Shown here piece after piece: positions 39,241-47,072 of a stretch of 64,000 bases of DNA (its first letter is position 1; every line of letters starts with the position of its first letter). The notes below the pieces were generated by a model. The model was not told where the DNA came from. It saw only the letters and a program-made list of their open reading frames with translations, and did not search any database. The stretch spans positions 992,001 to 1,056,000 of the forward strand of contig CAWHDH010000017.1 of the NCBI GenBank assembly GCA_963828075.1, read 5' to 3'. This DNA is from JACCYI01 sp963828075 (GTDB taxonomy: Bacteria > Actinomycetota > Thermoleophilia > Solirubrobacterales > Solirubrobacteraceae). Made by a program: the position numbers and the translations under genes.

Positions 39241-40753
39241 AGGCGGCGTAGAACCTCGTCACTACGGCGCGGCGCCAGCCCGCGGGCGGCACCTCGATCA
39301 GGGCCGAGTCGGCCGGGTCCGTGAGCGCGTGCTTGAAGATCGCGAAGCGGCCGGTGACGTAGATCGCGACGCCGCGGTCGGCGCGCGAGCCCTTGCCGTT
39401 GTCCGCCCGGTCGAAGCCGCGCTTGCCACGCGGGGTCCCGTCGTCGGCGCGGGCGAACACGCGATCGGCGCCGAGACCGGCGATCCAGCGCGAGTCCGGG
39501 ACGAGCTTGTGGTTGGGCACGGTGAGCGGGCCACAGCGCAGCCCTTCGCGGACCTCCGGCGCGCCGAGCACGCGCTCGAGCGACGCGTGCGCGTCGCCGC
39601 GGAACTGCAGCTCGTTCTCGAAGCGCGTGACGTTCACGCGCGTCGCCGTGTAGAGCGTCCCGAGCACGACGACGAGCAGCGCGCCGACCGCCCAGAGCTT
39701 CCGCAGACGCGTCCCGGGCTCGAGCATCGTCCAGCCGCCGAGCGTCACCGCGGCGAACACCAGCAGCGCCAGCGCGGCGACGATGAGGTAGCGCTCGATC
39801 ACGCTCAGCCCGGCGATCCCGATCAGCACGAACGTCCCGAGGCCTGAGAGCAACAGCACGAACGGCATCACCATCCGGCGCGGGCTCATCGCCACGGCGA
39901 GCACGAGGCCCGCGAGCGCCGCGAGCCAGACCGGCAGCTTGACCAGGCTCGAGAGGAAGTACGGCACCGCGCTCGGGATCTCCGACAGCGTGCGCTGGCG
40001 GCCGAGGTCCTCGGCCGACCCGCTCGTGTAGAGCAGCGAGAACAGCGGATTGCCGGTCACCACGAAGTCGACCGCGCACCACGTCAGCGGGCCGATCGCC
40101 GTCAGCGCGGCGTAGCCGGCGCGCTCGGCCCACGTCGCCTTCCACGCCATCCACAGGAAGTAGACGCCGGCCAGCACCCACGCCTCGGGGCGCAGCATCC
40201 CGGCGAGCGCGAGCAGCACGAAGACCGCACGGCCGCGCCGCGGGCGCTCCGCCTCGAGCACCGCGGCCCATACGACCAGCGCCATGTAGGGCACGTCGAT
40301 GTAGCCGCGCGCGGCGAGGAACGCGAAGTCGAAGCGCGTGACCAGCAGCGCAGCCGCGATCAGGCCGACGAGCGGGGTGAACGCGACGCGCCCCAGCCGG
40401 TAGATCGCCCACACGAGCCCGAGGAACGTCACGAAGACGAGCGCGACCCACAGGCGGTCGGCGCTGTCGCCCACGAGGCCGAGCAGCGCGCCGACGAAGA
40501 TCGCCAGCGGATGTTCGGTCGGGACGCGGAAGCCCTCGAAGAACGGTGTCGTCCCGTCGAGCGCCTCGCGGCCCCACAGCAGCGAGTAGTACGAGTCGTA
40601 GTTCGGATACGTCGGGAAGACGAAGAAGCCGATCGCGAAGCCGGCACACAACACGCCGAACGCGACCCGCGCGAGCCGGTCCGCATCGAAGTCAGCGCGG
40701 GCGCCACGCGGGTGGGGCTCCGGCCGTTGCCGGGTCAGCGTGGGGCTTGCCAT
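39227..40753 (-). CDS. Polytopic membrane protein, probable glycosyltransferase
   Basis: 508 residues from ATG 40753. About ten transmembrane helices occupy residues 28-400, with a periplasmic-loop motif FVFPTYPNYDSYYSLLWGRE and a TPFFEGFRVPTEHPLAIF segment near the N-terminus. This recalls the acidic loop of GT39/GT83 enzymes, but the double-acid signature is weaker than in its neighbour. The last about 110 residues are soluble (LRCGPLTVPNHKLVPDSRWI, RGVAIYVTGRFAIFKHAL). It is the first gene of the minus-strand run that reaches ribH and is divergent from a GT2 gene (79-bp gap). Function is a class-level inference. Confidence 0.75.
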   Translation of the reverse strand: MASPTLTRQRPEPHPRGARADFDADRLARVAFGVLCAGFAIGFFVFPTYPNYDSYYSLLWGREALDGTTPFFEGFRVPTEHPLAIFVGALLGLVGDSADRLWVALVFVTFLGLVWAIYRLGRVAFTPLVGLIAAALLVTRFDFAFLAARGYIDVPYMALVVWAAVLEAERPRRGRAVFVLLALAGMLRPEAWVLAGVYFLWMAWKATWAERAGYAALTAIGPLTWCAVDFVVTGNPLFSLLYTSGSAEDLGRQRTLSEIPSAVPYFLSSLVKLPVWLAALAGLVLAVAMSPRRMVMPFVLLLSGLGTFVLIGIAGLSVIERYLIVAALALLVFAAVTLGGWTMLEPGTRLRKLWAVGALLVVVLGTLYTATRVNVTRFENELQFRGDAHASLERVLGAPEVREGLRCGPLTVPNHKLVPDSRWIAGLGADRVFARADDGTPRGKRGFDRADNGKGSRADRGVAIYVTGRFAIFKHALTDPADSALIEVPPAGWRRAVVTRFYAAYVRC

Positions 40754-40832
40754 GGAGCCACTGAAAGTAACGATGGCGGGGTATCGCGGTACCTTGGACG
40801 ACTTCTGCGGACGACCGCGAAGCCCCCTTGCC

Positions 40833-41891
40833 ATGAAGCTCATCATCCAAATCCCCTGTTTCAACGAGGAGGAGACACTCCCCGTCACGCTGGCCGACCT
40901 CCCCCGCGAGGTCGCCGGTTTCGACGTCGTCGAGTGGCTCGTCATCGATGACGGCTCCACCGACCGGACCATCGAGGTCGCGCGCAAGAACGGGGTCGAC
41001 CACGTCGTCCGCCTGACGAACAACAAGGGCCTCGCCTCCGGCTTCCAGGCCGGCCTCGACGCGTGCCTGAAGCTCGGCGCCGACGTCATCGTCAACACCG
41101 ACGCCGACAACCAGTACTACGGCCCGGACATCGCGAAGCTCGTCGAGCCGGTCCTGCGCGGCGACGCCGACATGGTGGTCGGCGACCGCCAGGTCATGAC
41201 GATCGAGCACTTCTCGCCGGCCAAGAAGCTGCTCCAGCGCCTCGGCTCCTGGGTCGTGCGGCGGGCGTCGGACACCGGCGTGCCGGACACGACGTCGGGC
41301 TTCCGCGCGTACAACCGCGAGGCCGCGCTCGCGCTGCAGGTCGTCTCGAAGTTCACCTACACGCTCGAGACGATCATCCAGGCGGGCAAGATGACCGTCG
41401 CGGTCGACCACGTCCCGATCCGGACGAACGAGAAGCTGCGCGAGTCGCGGCTGTTCCCGTCGATGTGGACGTACATCCGCCGCAACGGCCTGTCGATCTT
41501 CCGCATCTACTCGATGTACGAGCCGCTGCGCGTGTTCATGACCGGCGCGATCCTGATCGGCTTCGTCGCGCTCGTCGTCTGGGGCCGCTTCGGCTACTTC
41601 TACCTCTCCGGCGAGGGCGCGGGCCACATCCAGTCGCTCGTGCTCGGGGCGATGCTCTTCAACGCCGCGATGCTGCTCGCGGCGCTGGGCGTGATCGGCG
41701 ACCTGCTGAGCGGCCAGCGGATCATGTTGCAACGAACCTTCGAGCGGGTGCGCCGCGTCGAGCTCGAGCTCGGCGTCGCCCCCTCGCACTACGAGCCGGG
41801 CGCGCACGCCACGGGGCAGCTGCGCACGACGGGCGCCGCATCCGCGCCGCACACCGGCCGCACCGAGGAGCGGGAGGCACTCAAGCTATGA
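40833..41891 (+). CDS. GT2 family glycosyltransferase (dolichol-phosphate mannose synthase-like)
   Basis: 352 residues starting MKLIIQIPCFNEEETLPVTL. The GT-A fold motifs are EWLVIDDGSTDRTIEVA, NNKGLASGFQAGLDACL, the metal-binding VNTDADNQYYGPDI, and DTTSGFRAYNREAA. Two C-terminal transmembrane helices (about 228-250 and 265-290) anchor it. Such enzymes charge polyprenyl phosphate or build envelope glycans. The ATG at 40833 leads straight into the family start. It overlaps the next gene by ATGA, starting a four-gene plus-strand cluster. Confidence 0.9.
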   Translation: MKLIIQIPCFNEEETLPVTLADLPREVAGFDVVEWLVIDDGSTDRTIEVARKNGVDHVVRLTNNKGLASGFQAGLDACLKLGADVIVNTDADNQYYGPDIAKLVEPVLRGDADMVVGDRQVMTIEHFSPAKKLLQRLGSWVVRRASDTGVPDTTSGFRAYNREAALALQVVSKFTYTLETIIQAGKMTVAVDHVPIRTNEKLRESRLFPSMWTYIRRNGLSIFRIYSMYEPLRVFMTGAILIGFVALVVWGRFGYFYLSGEGAGHIQSLVLGAMLFNAAMLLAALGVIGDLLSGQRIMLQRTFERVRRVELELGVAPSHYEPGAHATGQLRTTGAASAPHTGRTEEREALKL

Positions 41892-42514
41892 GCACGACGG
41901 TCACGCGCGACGCCGAGGGCACGGTCACCGGCAACACCTACGACAAGTACGGCTCGACCAACCCGGTCGTCCGCCGCCTGATGGCGGGCTTCGAGCGCAC
42001 GCTCGAGGAGCTGTTCACCCAGGCCGACGCGAAGTCGCTGCTCGACGTGGGCTGCGGCGAGGGCGTCCTGATCCACAAGTGGGCGCAGCGCCTGGCACCG
42101 AGCCGCGTCGTCGGCATCGACCTCGAGGACCCGGCCATCCAGGCCGAGTGGGTCAACCGCCAGGCCCCCAACCTCGAGTACAGGATCATGAAGGCCGAGA
42201 ACCTCCCGTTCGCCGACGGCGAGTTCGACCTCGCGACCGCCATCGAGGTGCTCGAGCACGTCCCGGACGCCGAGCACACGGTCGCCGAGATGGCGCGCGT
42301 CGCCTCCGGCCACCTGCTCGTCTCGGTCCCCCGCGAGCCGCTGTGGCGCGGCCTGAACATGGCCCGCGGCGCATACGTGAAGGACTTCGGCAACACGCCC
42401 GGGCACCTGAACCACTGGTCCAAGCGCAGCTTCGTCTCGCTGCTGTCGCAGCACGGCGAGGTCGTCGAGGCGCGCTCGCCGTTCCCGTGGACCATGCTGC
42501 TCGTCCGCCTCTAG
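41888..42514 (+). CDS. SAM-dependent class I methyltransferase
   Basis: 208 residues. SAM-binding motif I SLLDVGCGEGVLIHKWAQ, acidic motif II RVVGIDLEDPAIQ, motif III region AENLPFADGEFDLATAIEVLEHV (methyltransf_11/23 pattern). C-terminal YVKDFGNTPGHLNHWSKRSF is often seen in glycan-associated methyltransferases. Its ATG overlaps the GT2 stop, so the two proteins are made together. Substrate is probably a sugar or lipid intermediate of the cluster, by context. Confidence 0.87.
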   Translation: MSTTVTRDAEGTVTGNTYDKYGSTNPVVRRLMAGFERTLEELFTQADAKSLLDVGCGEGVLIHKWAQRLAPSRVVGIDLEDPAIQAEWVNRQAPNLEYRIMKAENLPFADGEFDLATAIEVLEHVPDAEHTVAEMARVASGHLLVSVPREPLWRGLNMARGAYVKDFGNTPGHLNHWSKRSFVSLLSQHGEVVEARSPFPWTMLLVRL

Positions 42515-42516
42515 AG

Positions 42517-43824
42517 GTGAGCTCCGCCCCACCGGCGCCCCCGGAGGACGCGCCGGGCGGCTACGGGCGCGGCGCCCGGCTGCTGTCGATCGGCATCGCG
42601 TCGACCGGCCTGGTCACCTTCGCGTACTTCTCGGCCGCGTCCTACGCGCTCGACGACGAGGTCGCCTACAAGCAGATCACGCTGCTGTGGGCGGTGATGT
42701 TCGTGATCGTCTCGGTGATCTACCGGCCGATCGAGCAGCTGCTCTCGCGGACGATCGCCGACCGCCGCGCGCGCGGCCTCGAGCACGACCACCCGATCCG
42801 GACGCCGCTGCTCATCCAGGGCGCGTTCGCCTCGTTGTTCCTGGTGCTGGCGCTGCTGCTGCGCGGGCCGATCGAGGACGGGCTGTTCGCCGGCTCGAGC
42901 GCGCTGTACTGGATCCTCGTCACCGGGGTGCTCGCCTACGCGGCGTCCTACTTCGCCCGCGGCTACCTCGCCGGCCACCAGCAGTTCGGGCTCTACGGCG
43001 GCCTGGTCTTCCTCGAGGCGTGCTCCCGGATCTGCTTCGCGCTCGCGGTGCTGGTCGGCCTCGCGTCCGGGCAGACGGCGGTGGCGCTCGGCATGGCCGC
43101 CGCGCCGTTCGTGTCGCTCGTGGTCGTCCCGGCGGCGTTCCGGCATCGCGCGCAGCAGCCGGCGACGGGCGAGCGCGGGCGCAAGGACGACATGGCGCTC
43201 GGCAAGGGCGGGCGGTTCGCGTTGGCGGTGTTCGCGGTCATGCTCGCCGAGCAGACCCTCCTGAACGCGGCGGTCCTCACCGTCCACCTCACCTCCGACG
43301 ACGCGCGCGCCGCCGGCTACGCGTTCAACGTGCTGCTGATCGCGCGGGCGCCACTGCAGCTCTTCCAGGCGATCCAAGGGTCATTGCTGCCGCATCTGGC
43401 CGGCCTCGAGGCGACCGCCGGGCGCGACGAGTTCGCGCGCGCGATCCGGATCACCGTGCTGGCCATCGCGGGCTTCGCCGGGGCGGTCGCGGTCGGCCTG
43501 CTCGTGCTCGGTCCGTTCGCGATGGACCTGTTGTTCGACGACACCCACGAGTACGACCGCATCGGCCTGGCGGCGATCGCCTGCGGGATGGGCGCGCACC
43601 TGATCGCGGGAACGTTGAATCAGGCGGCACTCGCGCGCGACCGCGCCGGCCAGGCGGCGGCGGCGTGGCTGTTCAGCGCGACGGTGTTCGTCGTGTGGAT
43701 GGTCTCGCCGGTGGTGGAGAACCAGCTGCTGCGCACGGAGCTGGGGTATCTGGGTGCGGCGGGGCTGCTGTGCGCGCTGCTGACGGTGATCTATCGGCTC
43801 GGCGGACGTCAACCCCGGCACTGA
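42517..43824 (+). CDS. Polysaccharide flippase-like membrane protein (MOP superfamily)
   Basis: 435 residues from GTG 42517, two bases after the methyltransferase stop. About 12 hydrophobic helices are seen, with the cytoplasmic loop RPIEQLLSRTIADRRARG, a mid-protein charged linker (GERGRKDDMALGKGGR) and the second-half motif FNVLLIARAPLQLFQAIQGSLLPHLA typical of Wzx/MurJ-like exporters. It probably moves a lipid-linked glycan across the membrane together with the GT2 and polytopic glycosyltransferases nearby. No polymerase is recognisable in the cluster. Confidence 0.8.
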   Translation: MSSAPPAPPEDAPGGYGRGARLLSIGIASTGLVTFAYFSAASYALDDEVAYKQITLLWAVMFVIVSVIYRPIEQLLSRTIADRRARGLEHDHPIRTPLLIQGAFASLFLVLALLLRGPIEDGLFAGSSALYWILVTGVLAYAASYFARGYLAGHQQFGLYGGLVFLEACSRICFALAVLVGLASGQTAVALGMAAAPFVSLVVVPAAFRHRAQQPATGERGRKDDMALGKGGRFALAVFAVMLAEQTLLNAAVLTVHLTSDDARAAGYAFNVLLIARAPLQLFQAIQGSLLPHLAGLEATAGRDEFARAIRITVLAIAGFAGAVAVGLLVLGPFAMDLLFDDTHEYDRIGLAAIACGMGAHLIAGTLNQAALARDRAGQAAAAWLFSATVFVVWMVSPVVENQLLRTELGYLGAAGLLCALLTVIYRLGGRQPRH

Positions 43825-43836
43825 GGGGGCACTGAC

Positions 43837-44499
43837 ATGATCCGCGGCGTGCACACGCTGAAGCTGCAGATCACGACCGAGTTGCTCGACTACGCCGTCG
43901 CCAACGGCGCCCGCCAGGACGACGTGCTCGCGCGCGTCGAGCGCGAGACCAACGAGATGCCGCACTCCGGCATGCTGATGTCGGCCGATCAGGGCGCGCT
44001 GATGACGATGCTCGTCCGCCTGTCCGGGGCGAGTCGCGCGCTCGAGATCGGGACGTTCACCGGCTACGGCGCGATCTGCATCGCCCGCGGTCTCGCCGAC
44101 GGCGGCTCCCTGCTCTGCCTCGAGTACTCCGAGGACTACGCGCGGGTCGCCCGGCGCAACGTCGACGACGCGGGCGTCGGCGACCGCGTTGAGATCCGGG
44201 TGGGGCCGGCCGCGAACGCGCTGCGCGCGATGCCGGAGGAGCCGCGGTTCGACTTCGCGTTCCTCGACGCCGACAAGGACTCCAACCCTCTCTACTACGA
44301 GCTCGTGCTCGCGCGCCTCGAGCCCGGCGGCCTGATCGCGATCGACAACGTGCTCTACGACGGCAGGGTGCTCGACCCCGACCACTCCAAGACCGCCCGC
44401 ACCATGCACGAGCTCAACGTGGCGGTCTCGAACGACGAGCGCGTCGACACCGTCCTGGTGCCGCTGGCCGACGGGATCATGCTCGCTCGCAAGCGCTAG
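43837..44499 (+). CDS. O-methyltransferase (caffeoyl-CoA OMT-like family)
   Basis: 220 residues, with SAM-binding RALEIGTFTGYGAICIARGL, LCLEYSEDYARVARRNVDDAG, and the metal-associated FDFAFLDADKDSNPLYYELVL plus LIAIDNVLYDGRVLD. Bacterial members methylate catechols or other hydroxyls with divalent metal. It starts 12 bp after the flippase gene. Its stop shares the palindromic CTAG with the stop of the convergent gene, so the two ends overlap by 4 bases and no separate terminator space exists. Confidence 0.92.
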   Translation: MIRGVHTLKLQITTELLDYAVANGARQDDVLARVERETNEMPHSGMLMSADQGALMTMLVRLSGASRALEIGTFTGYGAICIARGLADGGSLLCLEYSEDYARVARRNVDDAGVGDRVEIRVGPAANALRAMPEEPRFDFAFLDADKDSNPLYYELVLARLEPGGLIAIDNVLYDGRVLDPDHSKTARTMHELNVAVSNDERVDTVLVPLADGIMLARKR

Positions 44500-46904
44500 T
44501 TCACCAGCTCGGGGGAGATCGTCCCGGAGCTGTCGGGCGGCGGCTGCGTCAACGTCTCGGCACCGGCGGTCGTCTCCGAGTAGCGCGACGCGGACGGTCG
44601 GTTGCTGCGATGGGCGTACACCAGCCCGGCGAAGATGACGCGGGAGACCATCTCGATCCGCGGCTCGACGCCGACGCTGGTGCACGCGGACGCAGCGGTG
44701 CATGAGACGCCGTGGTGGAAGCCGGCCATGAACCCCTTGTTGGCCCAGCTGGTGCCGTCCCAGCCTTGGGCAAAGCCGGTGCCGATCGCGGTGCAGCTGG
44801 TGAGGGTGGGGCAGGAGACGTCTCTCAGCAGCGCCGGGCCGCCGTTCTGGAGCGCCCAGCTGGTTCCGGTCCACCGCTCGACGAGCGGGGAGTTCCCGCT
44901 GAAGAAGCTGGTCGTCGAGTACGTGCCCACCGCGGTGCACGGCTTGGGCGGCGTGCACGACACGTCCGTGAGCTCCGCGAACGTCGCGCCCGCGGGGACG
45001 GCTGCCGTCTGCTGCGTCCACGCCGTGCCGTTCCACCGGAGAACCAGCGGTTTGTCCGACAGGTGGGTCGGATCGGTGGCGTATCCACCGACCGCCGTGC
45101 ACGCGTTGGCGGCGGTGCAGGCGACGTCGCGGAGGATGATGCGGATCGCGCCGGCCGGCACGGGGACCGTCTTGAGGGTCCAGCTCGTCCCGTTGAAGTG
45201 CTCGATGAACCCCAGGTGCTTGTTGGTGGTGTTCTCGTACTCGCCGACCGCGATGCATGCCGTCGCCGACGTGCACGCCACCCCACTGATGTTGACGTGC
45301 CAGACCGCGTCCGCGGGGACGGCCAGCTTCATGGACGTCCAAGTCGTGCCGTTCCACCGCTGAGCCACAGGCCGCGCGACCTCGAACCTCGGATCGTCCT
45401 GCTTCGGCTCTGCGAAGGTGCCGATGCCCATGCAGGCGGTCGGCGCCGGGCACGAGATCGCGGTCAGCCGGTCGCCGCCGCGGCCGCTGCCGAACGCGGC
45501 GCCGGCGACCTTCTGCGCCCAGGTCGTCCCATTCCAGTGGAAGACCGCGGGACCCGAGGCCTTACTGCCGATGTAGACGCCGACGCCCGCGCACGACGTC
45601 GCGCTGCTGCACGACACGTCCAAGAAATCCGTCCGCAACGCCCCGGTGCCGTTTCGCGTGGTCTGGATCGCCCACGCCGTGCCCGTCGCAGTCTGCCGCT
45701 CGGCGAGCGTGCTCCCCTCCTCACCCGAATCGCCGTAGGCGGACGAGCCGCCGACCGCGGTGCAGCCGCCCGAGGTGCACGACACGCCGGTGAACCACGC
45801 CATGTAGATCCCGCTCGCCACCGGCTTCGGCGCCGTCTGCACCGCCCAACTGGTGCCGTTCCACCGCTCGACGAGCGGGTTGCCGCCGTCGAAGGACGTG
45901 TCCTTCTCGGGCCCGACCGCGGTGCACTTCGTCGCGCTCGAGCACGACACCCCCGTGAACTCGCGCGAGAACACCGTGCTCGGCTGGGCAGGCGTGGCCT
46001 GCTCCGTCCAGCTCGTGCCGTTCCAGCGCGTGGCCAGCGGCCTGTCGTGGAACTGGGGGTCCGTCATCGAGTACCCGCCGACCGCCGTGCAGGCCGCCGT
46101 CGACGTGCACGACACGCCGTTCATACCGGCAGCCACGGCACCCGCCGGGGTGGGGAGGGACTTCAGCGACCACACGTTCCCGTAGAACTGCATGGCGAAC
46201 GTCTGCTTGCCCACACCGCCGGCCGCCTGGGTGTAGCTGCCGACCGCCATGCAGGTCGAGCCGACGCAGGACACGCCGTTCAGCGAGCTGAACGTCGCGC
46301 CCGCCGGGTTCGGCGAGCCGCGCACCGCCCAGGCGCTGCCGTTCCAGTGCTCGATCAGCGTCCCGCTCTTCACGGACGCGGTGCTGTAGCCGCCGACCGC
46401 CTTGCACGCGGTCGCCGTGGTGCACGACACGCCGTTGAAGTATGCCTTCTGCGTGCCCGCCGGCAGCGGAACGGTCTGCGTCGTCCACGCGGTCCCATTC
46501 CACCGCACGACGAACGGATTCATGTCCCGGGAACCGCCATCAGGCCCCGGAGGCAGGGAGTACGACCCGACCGCCGTGCACGCGTTCGCCGCCGTGCACG
46601 AGACGGCAGCCAGACGGGTGCGCGTCGCACCCGTCGGCTTGGGCACGGCGTGCGCCGTCCAGGTCGAGCCGTCCCACGCCTGGGCCAGCGCCCGCTGCTG
46701 AGCGGTGGAGACCATGGAGGCGCCCACCGCCATGCACGCGGTCGAGCCCACGCACGACACCGCCGCCGAACGCCCGTTGTACCCCTGCTTGGCGGGCACC
46801 GTCTGCGGCACCCAGCTCCCGGCGCTCGCAGGGGTCGCTGCGAGCAGCACGGCGGCGACAACCGCGACGGGTCCCAGTCCTCGGAGCAGGTGCACGGTCC
46901 TCAT
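44496..46904 (-). CDS. Secreted 14-repeat SCxxxxxCxAVG protein, copy 1
   Basis: 802 residues with a clear signal peptide (LLRGLGPVAVVAAVLLAATPASA, cleavage about residue 28). The mature part is about 14 imperfect repeats of 45-60 residues, each with a tryptophan strand (WNGTAWTTQTVP type) and a paired-cysteine motif (VSCTSTAACTAVGGY type). The paired Cys, absent elsewhere, imply one disulfide per repeat outside the cell. The repeated four-strand feel suggests a beta-propeller or solenoid. SD sequence GAGGAG precedes the ATG. The C-terminus is Ser/Thr/Pro-rich without an anchor. Paralogous to the gene at 47073-49493. Function unknown; surface recognition or scaffolding is possible. Confidence 0.85.
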   Translation of the reverse strand: MRTVHLLRGLGPVAVVAAVLLAATPASAGSWVPQTVPAKQGYNGRSAAVSCVGSTACMAVGASMVSTAQQRALAQAWDGSTWTAHAVPKPTGATRTRLAAVSCTAANACTAVGSYSLPPGPDGGSRDMNPFVVRWNGTAWTTQTVPLPAGTQKAYFNGVSCTTATACKAVGGYSTASVKSGTLIEHWNGSAWAVRGSPNPAGATFSSLNGVSCVGSTCMAVGSYTQAAGGVGKQTFAMQFYGNVWSLKSLPTPAGAVAAGMNGVSCTSTAACTAVGGYSMTDPQFHDRPLATRWNGTSWTEQATPAQPSTVFSREFTGVSCSSATKCTAVGPEKDTSFDGGNPLVERWNGTSWAVQTAPKPVASGIYMAWFTGVSCTSGGCTAVGGSSAYGDSGEEGSTLAERQTATGTAWAIQTTRNGTGALRTDFLDVSCSSATSCAGVGVYIGSKASGPAVFHWNGTTWAQKVAGAAFGSGRGGDRLTAISCPAPTACMGIGTFAEPKQDDPRFEVARPVAQRWNGTTWTSMKLAVPADAVWHVNISGVACTSATACIAVGEYENTTNKHLGFIEHFNGTSWTLKTVPVPAGAIRIILRDVACTAANACTAVGGYATDPTHLSDKPLVLRWNGTAWTQQTAAVPAGATFAELTDVSCTPPKPCTAVGTYSTTSFFSGNSPLVERWTGTSWALQNGGPALLRDVSCPTLTSCTAIGTGFAQGWDGTSWANKGFMAGFHHGVSCTAASACTSVGVEPRIEMVSRVIFAGLVYAHRSNRPSASRYSETTAGAETLTQPPPDSSGTISPELVN

Positions 46905-47023
46905 GGCTCGCTTCTCCTCGGTCTGCGGACGCCAGTCCGCTCCGCATGCCGGGTACGTCCCGCAGCCGCTCCGCGCGGTGCCCGTTCATCTCACTCAACT
47001 CCGCTCGGCCGCCAAACCGTCAC

Positions 47024-47041
47024 GATGGTCCACAAACCATT
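47024..47041. promoter_or_regulatory. Palindrome upstream of repeat-protein copy 1
   Basis: ATGGT (47025-47029) and ACCAT (47036-47040) form a short inverted repeat within GATGGTCCACAAACCAT. A matching, better palindrome is at 49593-49610 upstream of the paralogue, so it was duplicated with the gene. It may be an operator, or the transcript end of the preceding gene (stop at 47073). Confidence 0.4.
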
Positions 47042-47072
47042 CCTACGCCCACGCGAACGACTGTCGCTCGCA